Below are positions 36,286-49,109 of a stretch of DNA of 64,000 nt, in pieces (the first letter of the stretch is position 1; each line of letters begins with the position of its first letter). The translations under genes were made by a program, and so were the position numbers. Source of the DNA: Ceratotherium simum simum (Eukaryota > Chordata > Mammalia > Perissodactyla > Rhinocerotidae); NCBI RefSeq assembly GCF_000283155.1, contig NW_004454210.1:3982568-4046567 (forward strand), in the 5' to 3' direction. The notes under the pieces are model-generated. The model had not been told where the DNA came from, did no database searches, and saw nothing but the letters and a program-made list of their open reading frames with translations.

Positions 36286-37559
36286 ATGGACTACCATTCA
36301 GTGAACTTCAGGGGTGAAGGAGATAAGGTGTTGGGAGTACAGGAAAGCGTTTTTTTTCCTGATTGGGAGAGAAGGAGACAAGGTGCTGTGGAGAGTGGCA
36401 CAGCTGAAACCCTCACCTGGGCACCTGCAGTATTGATGTCACCCTCCATGGAAGCTTTTAGCTTGAAGTGCCAGCTCTACAGAGAAAGGACTGTGGTGGC
36501 CTGACCAGGCCTGGTTTCAACAGAGAGTTTACTAGACTTCACCTCACACCTATCAAACTGTCCCTATGTGACCCACATCTGTCTTCCTTCCATAAGTCCT
36601 TCCTCTTCCCGCTCATCTTCTTTGCCAGGTGCTTTCTCTTTGGTACTTTGCTTTCCTCTGGAATTTTTCTGTCCCCATCATGGGCAGTGAATGAAATAAG
36701 TATGCATTTTGCTGATTTTAATGTTTATTAAGTAACTCTGTGTTGCTTGTCTTATGAGCTGACTCAGCAGGTGATGGTGCTGGAGCCTTGCCGTGACCTT
36801 CCTCCTTCCTAGGTTTTTGATCTTGGCCACATGGTTTGGGATGTGCTTCTAGGAGCTGTTGGGACTGCACAAAGCGTGTGCCTTCAGATGCTTGCATCTC
36901 ATTTTCCTTGACAAGGTACCTGTCTTACAGGGCGCCATTGGACGTGGGGAGAGGATGGGACCCCTGAGACCTTGAATCACCTGCTTCCATTGGATTTTCC
37001 TAGTTTCCCCCCAGATCTAGAGCTTGGGCCATCATATGTGGTTAAATTGCTTTGTTAAAATGCAGATCTCCCCTAAGGATAATAATACTCCTAAAGGTCC
37101 AGAGGCCTGGTCAGCACTTCTCCAAATAACACTTTAAGATTGATGAAAACATTGGCAAATCTATAAAGTTGACGTCGTAAGTAGAGTGGAGGACACAGAG
37201 GCTCTAAAATCTTTGCCTAGTTTGGAGATCATCATTGAGTTTCTTGTATAAACTGGGTCATATCTTCCACCTTGGTATGAATGTGCCAGTTCTTAATTTT
37301 TCCAAGGAATGTCCTGCCTCCTTAGGCAACATCGAGACTTGCTAGGTAAAAATTGTACAGCACATTGTTCAGTTCTAGATGGGTTGAATGGTGAAGGGGA
37401 CAAGGGCCATTAAGGGAGGTAATAGAAAGGACATTTATCAATAAAGTAGGAACAAAAATGAAAGCATCCTTCCCTAGATAGTGATTCAAAAAATACAGTC
37501 CTTTTCTGGTCAAACTCCTGGGAGTCAGCTGTGCCATCCTTATAGTCATCTTCATAATA
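36286..37559. other. Intron, unassigned
   Basis: Possible L2 scrap at about 36540-36740; nothing else supported. Confidence 0.4.
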
Positions 37560-37740
37560 ATAATAAGAGCTAGCTTTTAGTGCTTATGTGGTGAGTGCTT
37601 TACTGGAATTATCTCAATAGCTACGTGAGGTAAGTACTGTTATTACCTCATTTTACATCTGAGAAAGGTTAAGCAACTTGCCCGAGGCCACAAAGTCCTC
37701 TAATAGTAGGTTGAGGAACTGCTGACCCTAAACCCAAGCC
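37560..37740 (-). mobile_element. MIR
   Basis: GAATTATCTCAATAGCTACG, TTTTACATCTGAGAAAGGTT and CAACTTGCCCGAGGCCACA are antisense MIR. Confidence 0.85.
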
Positions 37741-39491
37741 TGTTTTTTTTCTATTGTGGTAAAAAATATATACTGTAAAATTGACCATTTTTAAGTGTAC
37801 AGTTCTGTGGCATTAAGCACATTCACATTGTTGTACAAACATCACTACCATCCATCTCTGACTTTTTCATTTTCTCCAACTGATGCTCTGTACCCATTAA
37901 ATACTAACTTTCTATTCCCCTCCCCAGCTCCTGGCAACCACCATTCTACTTTCTGTCTCTATCAGTTTGACTACTCTAGGTACTGCATATAAGTGAAATC
38001 ATACAATATTTGTCCTTTTGTGTATGACTTATTTCACTTAGCATAATGTCTTCAAGTTTCATCCATGTTGTAGCAGGTGTCAGAATTTCCTTTTTAAGGC
38101 TGAATAATATTTCATTGTATGTATATACCACATTTGGTTTATCCGTTCATCTGTTGATGGACACTTGGGTTGCTGCTACCTTTTGGCTATTGTGAATAAT
38201 GCTGCTATGAACATGGGTACACAAATATCTGTTCAAGTCCCTGCTTTCACTTCTTTTGGGTAAATACCCAGAAGTTGGATTGCTAGATCAAATGTTAATT
38301 CTGTGTTTAATTTTTTGAGGAATCACCATACCATTTTCCCCAGCAGCTGCATCGTTTTACATTCCCACCAGCAATGCACAAGGGTTCCAGTTTCTCCACA
38401 TCCTTGCCAATACTTGTTATTTTGTGTGTGTATGTGTGTTTATAATGGCCATCGTACCGGATATGAAGTGGTATGTTGTCGTGGTTTTGATTGCATTTCC
38501 CAAATGACTAATGTTGTGGAGCATCTTTTTATGTGCTTATTAGCCATTTGTATACCTTCTTTAGAGAGATGTCTGTTCAAGTCCTTTGTCCAGTTTTTAA
38601 TAAGGTTGTTTGTTTTGTTGTTGTTGAGTTGTAGGAGTACTTTATGTATTCTGGATATTACTCCTTATCAGATGTATGATTTACAAATATATTTTCCCAT
38701 TCTTAGGGTTGCCTTTTCATTCTGTTGATAGTGTCATTTAATGCAAAAAAGTCTTAAATTTTAATGTAGTCCCATTTGCCTATTTTTCCTTTTGTGCCTT
38801 TGGTGTCATAACCAAGAAATCATTGCCAAATCCGTTGTCCTGAAGCTTTTCCCCTGTGATTTCTTCTAAGAGTTTTATAGTTTTAGCTCTTGGATGTTTA
38901 GATCTTTGTTCCATTTTGAGTTAATTTTTGAATATGTTGTATGGTAATGGTCCTCATTTTTTTTGCATGTGGTTTCCAGTTTTTCCAGCACTATTTCTTG
39001 AAAAGACCGTCCTTTCCCCCTTAAATTGTCTTGACACCCTTGTCGATTAATTATTTGACCACATATGTGAGAGTTTGTTTCTGGGCTCTCTCTTCTATTC
39101 CATTGGTCTGTATATCTGTCTTGATGCCAGTACCACACTGTTTTGATTGCTGTAGTTTTGTAGTGAGTTTGAAATCAGAAAGTGTGAGACTTCCAACTTT
39201 GTTCTTTATGAAGATTGTTTTGGCTGGTATTCAGGGTCTCTTGAGATTTCGTATAAATTTTAGGATGGATTTTTCTATTTTATTGGGAATTTGGTAGGGA
39301 TTACATTGAGTCTGTAGATTGCTTTGGGTAGTAGTGACGTCTTAACACTATTAAACTTCCAATCCATGTACACGGAATGTCTTTCATTTATTTGTGTCTT
39401 CTCTAATTTATTTCAGAATTATTTTGTAGTTTTCAGTGTACTAGTCTTTTACCTCTTTGGTTTAGTTTATTTCTAAGTATTTTATTCTTTT
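37741..39491 (-). mobile_element. L1 (antisense): 3'UTR and ORF2 3' half, left part
   Basis: Begins with the L1 3'UTR pattern (GGTAAAAAATATATACTG) and runs into ORF2; the minus strand at 38875-39138 reads YWHQDRYTDQWNRRESPE, an L1 ORF2 landmark. Broken throughout. The 141-codon + strand frame at 38303-38728 is its antisense shadow. Interrupted by an ERE. Confidence 0.9.
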
Positions 39492-39739
39492 TTTTTTTTT
39501 GGTAAGGAAGATTAGCCCTGAGCTAACATCTGTTGCCAATCCTCCTCTTTTTGCTGAGGAAGATTGGCCCTGGGCTAACATCCGTGCCCATCTTCCTCTA
39601 CTTTGTTTTTTCTTAGTGGCACGCTGCCCCAGCGTGGTTTGATAAGTAGTGCATAGGTCTGCGCCTGTCCGAACCTGCGAACCCCAGGCCACCAAAGCAG
39701 AACGCATGAACTTAACCACTACACCACTGGGCCAGCCCC
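39492..39739 (-). mobile_element. ERE SINE 8 inside L1
   Basis: Antisense ERE with two tail modules. A 16-17 bp duplication AGTATTTTATTCTTTT flanks it (from 39476 and 39740). The head is partly decayed and lacks a few bases near the B box. Confidence 0.95.
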
Positions 39740-39990
39740 AGTATTTTATTCTTTTTGATGGTATCATAAATGGGATTGTTTATATACTTTTTGGATTGTT
39801 TATTATTACAAGAGAAATGCATTATCGTAGAGAAATGCAACTGATTTTTGTGTTGATTTTGTATCCTGCAACTTTGCTGAATTTGTTTATTAGTTCTAAC
39901 AGTTTTGTGTTAAGCCCAAGCTTTTAACTTGCTGTGCTCTTTCTCTATCCTGTACTTTTAAAATTAATCCCTATCTCATTTTTATCTTCT
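39740..39990 (-). mobile_element. L1 (antisense), right part
   Basis: TTGTATCCTGCAACTTTGCTG and TTTGTTTATTAGTTCTAACA continue the same L1 after the ERE. Confidence 0.85.
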
Positions 39991-41254
39991 TTAACTTCTC
40001 CTCTGAGTTCCTGAGGAATTTTAAGTTTTACTTTACTACCTGGATTTTCTGTAGCCCTCAATTTGGTGTTCCTTTCCTCCATTACTATTTAAATCAGCGT
40101 TCAAGGTTTTAATTTTCATTCAGTCTTTCCTGGTTTAGAAATCTTTTTTTAAATAACAGCTTACTTGAGTATCATAGTTACATTGATTCCTTAAATCTTA
40201 TTCTTAACAGAGTTTTGCACTCATCACCATAATCTCATGAAAGATGGATTCTTACAGAGATAACTGTGAGTGTCTGACTTTTTCATAAACATTGAGGGAA
40301 CAAGGGGAAATTTCTGATTGACTGAATTTACATTGGGGTGCCCAAGCCAGGGCCCAGCCCTTTAATGCCATTCCATCTACCAGGCATGGTGCCTGGGCGA
40401 GGGGTTGCGGGGGATAATGCCTGCCCAGGGCTCTGAGAGAGGCCCTTTGATGTGGGCCTTGACCTATGTTGTAGCAGTTCTGTGTGTGCTGCCCATGCCT
40501 CTTGCGTGTTCTGTTGGTGCTGCCAACATTATTGCCAGAACACATTGCTTCTCCATAGAAAGCTTGCTAGGACTTCTTTGGTCCTGCTCCATCTTGACTA
40601 TATCAAGCAGAAATTCCTCAAAGTTATGGGCAGGTGGGATGGCATCCTTCTTGGTTTCCAGCTCAGATGCAGGTTTTTCTCTATTTTTATGTTCCTTTAG
40701 TTTCTTTTAAAGGAAACTGTAGGCAGGAGACACCTGTCTTCCTGTTACCATCTTACTCAGATTTCCTGTGAGATAGAAGTTCTCTTAGCCAACTCCACCT
40801 GGTGAGATTAACAGGCTCTCCCCATTCCTTCTGTAAAACACATGACTGCTCACAGGAGGCTGAGTGGTCCTGGCTAGTCTGCTGTCCCCACACCCTTGAT
40901 GCTTCCAACCACTGGCCTGATGGATTGAGTTGGAGAAGAGAGAGCTTCTCCTGTATTACTCTTATGATTCAAGGAAAAATGAATTTTTAAAAAGAATTAC
41001 TGAGTTTAGAAATGGGTTGATTTAGTATAAGTCTAATCTAGAAGGCTCTGATGATATGTTCCCACCTTTTGATGGTCATGTCCAGTAGGTTTTGCATCCT
41101 GGTAGCTAGCAGTAGTTGTTATCTGTATTCAATAAATTATTTTACCCAAAATGCTATTTTTTGGGCTTGTGGGAGTGGGAAAGAGTAGCCAAATAATGTG
41201 GGAAAGACAGACAGGTGGAAAAAGATAAAGAGTTAAAGTGGCATCAGTAATCAA
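39991..41254. other. Intron, nothing recognised
   Basis: About 1.25 kb without a feature I can name. Frames up to 101 codons at 40.25-40.71 kb on both strands lack domains. Confidence 0.4.
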
Positions 41255-41790
41255 GGCAAAGTCCTTCTTGTGTCCTACAAGGCCCTATGTGATCTCCCCT
41301 CCTCCGCCCCCACACACAATCCTCCACCTTTCTGAGCTCATTTCCTAACACTCCCCAGCCTTCTTGCTAGTCCTTGAATATGCCAGATGTGCTCCTGCCT
41401 GCTTTTCCCTCTGCCTGGGGTAGTCTTTCTCCAAACAGCCTCATGGCATGCTTCCTCACCTCCTTCATGGTTTTGTTCAGATGTCACCTTCTCAGGTAGT
41501 CCTTCTCTGACCATTGATTTAAAATTGTCCACCCTCCCCCCAACCTACATAACTCCCTATCATCCTTCTTGCTTAATTTTTCTCCATAGCACTTATCACA
41601 ATCTAACCTACTTTTAAGTTTATGTATATATTTTGTTTCTTGTCTCCCTGCACTTGAATGAAAGCTCCATGAGGGCAGGGATTTTTGTCAGTTTTGTTGA
41701 CTGCTGTGTCCCCAGTACCTAGAAAAGTGCCTGACGTGTAGTAGTCACTCAATAAACATTTATTGAATGATCAATGATTGGTGGCTTCTG
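41255..41790 (+). mobile_element. L2 3' region
   Basis: CTACAAGGCCCTATGTGATC, TCTGCCTGGGGTAGTCTTTC, AGCTCCATGAGGGCAGGGAT and ATAAACATTTATTGAATGA: a clear L2 with its terminus. Confidence 0.9.
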
Positions 41791-41865
41791 GTGTCAGCTC
41801 AGCAGCGTCAGGATCATGGATGATGTATATCTACTCTAGGTCATTGAGTCTTAAAAATATTTTCA

Positions 41866-42103
41866 GGGGCCGGCCCAGTGGCGTAGCGGTTAAGTTCACA
41901 CACTCTGCTTCAGTGTCCCAGGGTTTGCGGGTTTGGATCCCGGGCACGGACCAACACGATGCTTGTCAAGCCATGCTGTGGCAGTGTCCCATATAAAGTA
42001 GAGAAAGATGGGCACGGATGTTAGCCCAGGGCCAGTCTTCCTCAGTAAGAAGAGGAAGAGCAACAGATGTTAGCTCAGGGCTAATCTTCCTCAAAAAAAA
42101 AAA
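41866..42103 (+). mobile_element. ERE SINE 9
   Basis: GGGGCCGGCCCAGTGGCGTA head, two tail modules, A-run. Flanks AAATATTTTCA and AAATGTTTTCA. Confidence 0.96.
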
Positions 42104-42114
42104 AAATGTTTTCA

Positions 42115-42345
42115 AGTGATCTGCAGATTTTCAGGACTCATTCGTTTGTTCAAGAAGTTTCAGTTGTGTCCTCACAAAGCGTGTTCCTAGAACAGTGAGT
42201 TGTCTTGTATTGCTGGATTAGTGAGTTCATGGAGATGGAGGTGAGGAATAGGCTGGAGGCAGATCCAGACCACGTCATGAAGCCCTTGAATGCCATGCTG
42301 AGATCTGTGAACTTTATTCTGTAGGCAGTGGGACACTGTTAAAAG
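42115..42345 (-). mobile_element. L2-like antisense fragment
   Basis: TCATGAAGCCCTTGAATGCC and GAACTTTATTCTGTAGGCAG follow antisense L2. Confidence 0.5.
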
Positions 42346-42760
42346 TGTCTGTTATAGAGATAGAGAACAAAATTTCCAGGAATTAGGGATGGTGGAGGGT
42401 AGGGAAAAGATAGGGAGGAGGATGAGTTGACTATAAAGGGGCAGCACAAGAGATCTTTGTGGTGATGGAACAGTTCTGTATCTTGATTGTGGTCGTGGTT
42501 ACATGAAGCTATACATGTGATAAGTTTGCATAGAACTATTCCTACACATATGCATAAATACAAGTGCGTGCAAAATTGGTAAAATCTAAATAAGTTATGA
42601 AGATTGTGCCAGTGTCACTTTTCTAGTTTTGATATTGTACTCTAGTTATGTAAGATGTTACTATTGGGGGAAACTGGATGAAGGGTATACTGTACTATTT
42701 TTCCGACTTCCTATCAATCTATAATTATTTTAAAATAAAAAGTTAGAAAGAAAAGCATAA
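42346..42760 (+). mobile_element. L1 3' end (sense) with A-rich tail
   Basis: TTTGTGGTGATGGAACAGTT, TGTAAGATGTTACTATTGGG and TAATTATTTTAAAATAAAAAG are typical of old L1 3' ends. Confidence 0.85.
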
Positions 42761-43290
42761 GAAGGAAAACTTGATGAAGGAGAAGCTGGAGCAGGGAGAC
42801 TGGGTAGAGTTTTCATTTATTTAACAATATTTTATTATGAAATGCTATGTTCAGATACTACGTAAGATGTTTGGAAAGTTATAAAACATGGTGCCTACCC
42901 TTGAGGAATTTGTTGTTGAGTGGCGGAGACAGACATGTTTTAGATAATGGTCATACTGTGTGCTGGTTTTGTACTGGTCAAGATAGGTACAAAGCACTAT
43001 GAGAGCGAGGAAAGCGGGGACAAACTGCTGGGAGCGGGGAAGGCTTCATAGTGACACAATGGCTGAGCTGATTCTGAGGGAAGAGTGAGAGTTTGGGTAG
43101 CATACACTGGGATTCTGCAATAGTCCAGGTGAAAGATACAGCTAAAATTAGTGGTAGTAGGAATCGAGATTAAGGAGTGGATTCAAGACCATTTTGGAAT
43201 AGGATTGATGCAAACTGTTGATGTACCGTGTGTTTGGGCAGAGAGAGAATTCTGCGATGACTGGGGTTTTGAACTTGACTGAATGCATGG
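42761..43290 (-). mobile_element. L2-like antisense fragment, continued
   Basis: GAAGGCTTCATAGTGACACA and GCAATAGTCCAGGTGAAAGA are antisense L2 landmarks. Confidence 0.5.
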
Positions 43291-44409
43291 TGGCTCTATT
43301 AGCCAAAGTTTAGAGTATAAGAGGAGAAAGATTTTGGCCAGAATATGTTAGGTTTGAGGTATCTGAAGAACCCCATGTGGAGAGCCTGGTGTGCAGAGTT
43401 CAGAAGCAGCAGAGCCTAGAGGTAGAGATGTATTGGACCTTAAGCTGCATTCACACTGGACCATTTGCCACTTCCTCAATCATCCATCCTCAGCTTGTTA
43501 TTTTAAGTCTGTGCCTTGGCCTGGAATGTCCCTCTCTTTCTTCACCGTCTAGTAAAATCCTACTCCTGTCAATGTCTACTTCGGAATAGAAGTGATGGCT
43601 GGAACTTTGCTAGTATGTGAATTTTGTCCACAGATACTGTAGTAGGGCAGGAAGAAAAGAAGGTGAGTTAACTTGCATTTAGAGGTGGTGAGCCCTGGGG
43701 AAGGAGCTGAGCAGCTGGAGAGTAAAAGAACCAAGAAAGTAGTGAGGCCAAATGGAAATTTGGTTGCTCAGCCACAGCAGAGCTGACCTACCAGAATTAG
43801 ACATGCTGGTAGAAGAAATAGGCCATGATCTAAATTGTAGACGTTTGTGACAACAAAAGATCAGCATTCAGTCTAAGTCCACCCAGAGCTCCATCTCAAA
43901 TGTAGAGCTGCCTGACATTGAATGTTGCCTTGCCAGCCTGATTAATTTTTAATACCTGATTCTCTGGTGAAGTAGCTGGGCACTGAAGTGCATCAAAGGC
44001 AGCTTTTGTTTTTATGAAGTTGGTCAAAATGATACTGGGGAGTTGGGTTACTGTAACCTTGAGCTCTGGTTATTCTTAAGGGATGAGATCAGACTCTTTA
44101 ACTTGCCTGGTTTCAGAAAGCTCTTTACCTTTTGCAGGGCTAGTTATTTGGAATTGGGAGCGGATGTGCTTCCTGTTCTGTGCCCTTCATCGTTGGAAAA
44201 TGCCTTATTTTCTGGCCACAGATAGAGAATAACATCAGTAAATGGGGCTCCCACTTCCCTGCTCGCTTCCTCTTCTGTCCATTACTTGAATGATGTTGTC
44301 TGTTGTCTGAGTTCTGAAAAACTACCGCCAACCCCCGAAACACCAGAGAATTTAAACACAAGTATACTCTGAATAATATGCTTTTTACACTTTGTAGTCC
44401 CTAAAAGCA
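43291..44409. other. Intron, mostly unassigned
   Basis: A weak sense L2 scrap lies at about 43440-43590. Nothing else supported. Confidence 0.4.
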
Positions 44410-44420
44410 GATGATGATGG

Positions 44421-44455
<35 letters not shown>

Positions 44456-44462
44456 GTGATGA
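44410..44462 (+). repeat. (GAT)n microsatellite
   Basis: About 17 triplets with two GGT interruptions. Confidence 0.97.
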
Positions 44463-44906
44463 TTTCTTGATATTCATCCATCCATCCTTACCTTTCTGAA
44501 CTGACTTGATTTTGCCATAGTCTGTTATTCTTTTAATATATTGCCAGATTCAATTTGCTGGTATTTTATTCAGTATCTCTGCATCTTTATTCATAAATGG
44601 GATAAACTGTAGTTTTCTTTTTTCCTGTGTTGAATACCAGAGTTTTGGTATTAGGGCTGTACTTTCTTGCTCCATGAAGTTGCTTACTTGTTCCCATAAA
44701 ATATATGTGGAAGCCTTCCATTTATTTTTTTTTAATTTGAAATAATAAATACCATCATTTATTGTGAGCTTAGTTTGTGCGAGGCACAGTGATTAGAACC
44801 CAGATCTGCATAGCTCCAAAGTCCATGCTCATCATTGTCCAGTTCATCATTGCAGCCCACATCAAAGGAGAAAGGCCAGTCTTGGAACCCTGGGTCTCTG
44901 TGGTCA
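44463..44906. other. Intron, nothing recognised
   Basis: No feature supported. Confidence 0.4.
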
Positions 44907-44920
44907 GAAGGCTCAGTCTT

Positions 44921-45166
44921 TATTTATTTATTTATTTGCTGAGGAAGATTCGTCCTGAGCTAACATCTGTTGCCAATCTTCCCCTCTTTTTGCTTGAGGA
45001 AGATTAGTCCTGAGCTAACACTTGTGACAGTCTTCCTCTATTTTGTATGTGGGTCACCACCACAGCATGGCTGATGAGTCGTGTAGGTCCGTGCCCGGGA
45101 TCCGAACGTGGGCCAACAAAGTGGAGCGTGCTGAACTTTAACCACTATACCATGGGGCCAGCCTTG
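44921..45166 (-). mobile_element. ERE SINE 10
   Basis: Antisense ERE preceded by (TTTA)n. GAAGGCTCAGTCTT repeats on both sides (44907-44920, 45167-45180). Confidence 0.95.
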
Positions 45167-45189
45167 GAAGGCTCAGTCTTTAACTCATC

Positions 45190-45675
45190 TTGTCTTTTTT
45201 TTTTTTTTTATTAAATTTAAAATTTTGAAATAATTCAGAGTTATAGAAACAGTTCAAAAATAGTACAAAAATTCCCATATACCCTTCACCCAGATTCACC
45301 AAAGGCTGACATTTTGGTTCATTTGCTTTTCATCTTCTCTATCTATATACATGTATGTTTTTCTGAACCATTTGACAGTTACAAATATAAGGTTCCTTTA
45401 CCCTTAAGTACTTCAATGTGTATTTCCTTAAAGAAAAAAACAAACCTCTGTATAGTTGTCAAAATCAGGGGATTAAGTGATACAATACTGTTATGTAATT
45501 ATTCAATTTTACCAGTTGTTCCACCAATGTCCTTTATAGCAAAAGAAAATCGTTTCCCCCTAGTCCAGAATCTCATCCGGGATCAAACATTGTATTAGCT
45601 CGTCATGTCTCTTAAATCTCCTTTAATCTGGAACAACTCCTTAATCTTGCTTTGTTTTTCGTGATCTTGACTTTT
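45190..45675 (-). mobile_element. Old L1 3' region (antisense), left part
   Basis: CCCATATACCCTTCACCCAG and CATCCGGGATCAAACATTG are landmarks of an old L1 3'UTR family. It resumes at 46151. Confidence 0.65.
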
Positions 45676-46150
45676 TTTAAATTTTATTTTTGTGAGGAAG
45701 ATTAGCCCTGAGCTAACATCTGATGCCGATCCTCCTCTTTTTTTTTTTAAGATTTTATTTATTTATTTATTTTCCCCCCCAAAGCCCCAGTAGATAGCTG
45801 TATGTCATAGCTGCACATCCCTCTAGTTGCTGCATGTGGGACATGGCCGGAGAAGCGGCACGTCGATGCGCGTCCAGGATCTGAACCCGGGCCGCCAGCA
45901 GCGGAGCGTGCACACTTAACCGCCAAGCCACGGGGCCGGCCCGCTCCTCTGTTTTTTTTTTTTTTTTCCTCCTGAGGAAGATTGGCCCTGGGCTAACATC
46001 TTTGCCCATCTTCCTCTACTTTATATGGGATACCGCCACAGCATGGCTTGACAATTGGTACATCAGTCCACGCCCAGGATCTGAACCTGCGGACCCCGGG
46101 CTGCTGAAACGGAGTGTGCACACCTAACTGCTATGCCACAAGGCCAGCCT
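45676..46150 (-). mobile_element. ERE SINE 11 (outer, split)
   Basis: The outer ERE runs 45676-45738 and 45943-46150, interrupted by a second ERE. Flanks share GATCTTGAC/GACCTTGAC. Its head is decayed (CCACAAGGCCAGCC). Confidence 0.85.
45739..45942 (-). mobile_element. ERE SINE 12 nested in ERE 11
   Basis: Antisense ERE of the CCCCAAAGCCCCAGTAGATA type with an intact GGGGCCGGCCC head, inserted in the tail of ERE 11. The TCCTCT block repeats at its two borders. Confidence 0.9.
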
Positions 46151-46530
46151 GATGACCTTGACATTTTTAAAAAGTATAAACCAGTTCCTTTTTGTAGGAT
46201 GTCCCTTTATTTGATGTGTCTGATGTTTCCTATGATTAGGTCATATGGTTTTTGCTGGAATACCACACTGATACTGTGTCCTTCTCAGTGCATTTTATCA
46301 AGAGGCACGTAATGTCTATTTGTCCTGTCACTGGTGATTAACTTGGTTAAATGGTATCTGCCAAGCTTCTCCACTGTAAAGTTACTATCTTTTACTTTGT
46401 AATTAATAAGTATTTGATGAGATAATACTTTGAGACTAAGTAAATATCCTATTCCTCATCGAATTTTCACTCAGTAATTTTAGCATGCATCATATCTTTT
46501 GAGGTAACAAAGCAAGGATGCTCAAAGGGA
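46151..46530 (-). mobile_element. Old L1 3' region (antisense), right part
   Basis: TAATACTTTGAGACTAAGTA and ATCCTATTCCTCATCGAATT continue the 45190 element. Confidence 0.65.
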
Positions 46531-48585
46531 GTACAGACTTTTGCTTCCCTTGGAGCTAAGGTGAAGCCCAGAGAAAGTGAGGCATTCCATCTATTAGGCA
46601 GATCAGCCACGTTTTTTGTTTTTTTTTTTAACCACTACTTGTGGTCTTTGAGTTTTGTCTTTACATATGTTAATTTAACTTTAGTCACACTCTTGAGAAT
46701 AGTGATTGGCTGTAGCCTGTAACCTTTGGGCTCCTAAGATCCATCCAGTTTATTTTGGTCACAAGTGCCCTTTGGGCCTTTGGCTTATGGCTCTGTTCTG
46801 TCTTTGACCCTTTGAACCCTTGTCTTTGCTTCTGATTAAGATGCTCTCAGTTGAAGTTCAGAGTAAAGTGCCTCTGTGTTGAATCACTTGTGAACAAGCA
46901 TTGCCTCTGGCTACTAGGCCCATCTAATCAGACAATTGTCTACTGAGCCACAGTTACATATCCTGTGCTGTCTAAGGCTGCAGTTGTTATATGAGTCACA
47001 GAAGCCAGTGTTTAATATGTTAGAGTCCAGAACTATGTATAATATGAAGAAATTTTTAACATACCAAGCAGTATGTAATTAATTGCCAGTTCTTACAATT
47101 AGATGCTATAGAAGTTAAAGAAAGGACACATGAGTGAAGTAATAAATAATCAAGGAAGATTTTTTTGGGCAAAATGAGCCTTGAATGGTAGATGGGTAGG
47201 GATGTTGTGAGAAAAGGCACACAGGTAAGAATGTGTAGGCTCTATACAAGGCTCGGAAGCCATCCTTTCCAGTATATGGCTCAGCCGGAAGCGGAGGATA
47301 GGGTGGTGAGGCAGAGTAGTGGGAATCTTTGGCTGACTTCTAGTTCCAGGAAGGAACATTAGGTAAGCCACATGCTAGCTGTCTTTATGCTAATTGACAG
47401 ACATTGGTAATAGCCATGTCTCTGCTTCTGGTCCCTGGCCTTCCTGCTTTTTAAAAAAGTTGAACTAGAGGTTAGATGGAAAGTTGAAATAAAGAAAATT
47501 GGTCTCTTTGTGTCAATATTGGTACCAGGAAGCTACTCTCCCCTCCCCTCCGTTATTGAACAAGTTACCTTGCCCTTTTTTAGAGTACAGTTTCTCAGCA
47601 TTTCTAAGTTTCTGAATTCACCAGGATCCTTTTGGGGAAAGCTGGTGACTTCTATTCATGAGACATCAATGAAGTGAGATATGATAGTAATTGGACATGG
47701 TAATGTCCCATTTATTCAACAGTCACATTCCTGATAGCTGTGATCTTGAAGATAGCTCTCAGCTGTGGTGTCACCACATGCCTCTATCACGTTGTTAAAT
47801 ATAAAACACTGAATTTTAAATTATTTATTTTGAAATACATTCACATATAAATACGTGAATAAATTCAAGGTTATCCCCACAATAACCTGATTTTCCCTCA
47901 AATTTTGACTTTTCTTGAGTGCCAAAGAATGGTGTGGAGGTATAGCTCTTACCTTTAGGAGTTGCTCGTAGCCTACAGAATGCTCCCACTTGAGCTAGCG
48001 CTTCGTGAGCCCCTGAATGTCCAGCGGCATATGTCTTATTTGTGAATGTCATTGGGCATGCGTGTCGTGGTGGAGAACAGTTGAATGGCTGTGCTAAAAC
48101 AGACTCGAATTTAGAAATGTACCACTTCGCTGCCTCCCTTTCCCAAAGAAAATTTTTGGGTGACAGAACTCTCTCACAGAAGCCCACTCTAATGTGTACC
48201 TTAGGAGAGACTCTAAATACCCTCCCTCAGTCTTTTTATTCTTTCTCTTTTTTTATTAATGAGTTCTTACACTTTTAGTTTACACTAAATTAAAAGCAAT
48301 AAATTAAAATGGAGAAAGACACCATCCTGATGGTAATGAGAAATGACAGGAGCCACTGAGTAAAAGACAAAAGCATAAAAGCTGACAGAAGAGTTAAAAG
48401 CATTGCAATCTGGAGCTACTTAACAAGTGAGGGAAGTAGCATTGCACACCCCAGCAGCTTCTGAGGGCATCCCAGTGTTGAGTACAGAACAAGTAATTAA
48501 TGTTTGTAGTGATTTCTCCAGTTAACGATAAAAGGTGGAATTTTATCCAGTATACAATTTGGGAACATCAAGATATGTCCCAAGA
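46531..48585. other. Intron, mostly unassigned
   Basis: A weak antisense L2-like segment at about 47040-47330. The 120-codon minus frame at 47825-48187 shows no domain. Confidence 0.4.
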
Positions 48586-48659
48586 TATGTTCCCGTGTCT
48601 TATCACCCATAGATTTAACTACTCTCAGCGTATTAATATTTAGCTCTTTAGCCTTTTCC

Positions 48660-48815
48660 TATGTATAAATAGAAATATAATGTATAATAATATGTAATAT
48701 ATTTCTATATTATATATATATTATACATATATACATCATATATAATACATATATAACACATATATAATACATATATATGCTGTATATATCATATTTATAT
48801 GGTATATATTTATGA
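48660..48815. repeat. AT-rich (ATATAC/TATATA) low-complexity block
   Basis: About 155 bp of interlaced ATATAT and ATACAT units with strong self-complementarity. Confidence 0.9.
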
Positions 48816-48839
48816 CAAATTTGTGAGAACATGAAACCT

Positions 48840-48917
48840 GTTTTTTTCTTTTTTTTAATTTTAAAAATTGTGGTAGAAAACACATAATATGAACTTTACC
48901 CTCTTAACTGTTTTTAA
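48840..48917 (-). mobile_element. L1 3'UTR (antisense), host of an ERE
   Basis: ATTGTGGTAGAAAACACATA is the L1 3'UTR pattern. It continues at 49110-49165 after the ERE. Confidence 0.7.
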
Positions 48918-49109
48918 TTTATTTTTTTCCCCCCAAAGCCCCAGTAGATAGTTGTATGTCATAGCTGCACATCCTTCTATTTGCTGTACGTGGGACGTGG
49001 CCTCAGCATGGCCGGAGAAGCAGTGTGTCGGTGCGCGCCCGGGATCTGAACCCCAGGCCGCCAGCAGCGGAGCGCACGTACTTAACCACTAAGCCACGGG
49101 GCCGGCCTG
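48918..49109 (-). mobile_element. ERE SINE 13
   Basis: Antisense ERE of the CCCCAGTAGATAG type with intact head. A 19 bp duplication begins CCCTCTTAACTG (48899-48917, 49110-49128). Confidence 0.97.

Noticed and set aside
38303..38728. 141-codon + strand frame rich in Cys and Leu
   Set aside because: It is the antisense shadow of L1 ORF2.
44410..44462. CRISPR-like or coding Asp/Met repeat
   Set aside because: A plain (GAT)n microsatellite with no spacers and no surrounding reading frame.
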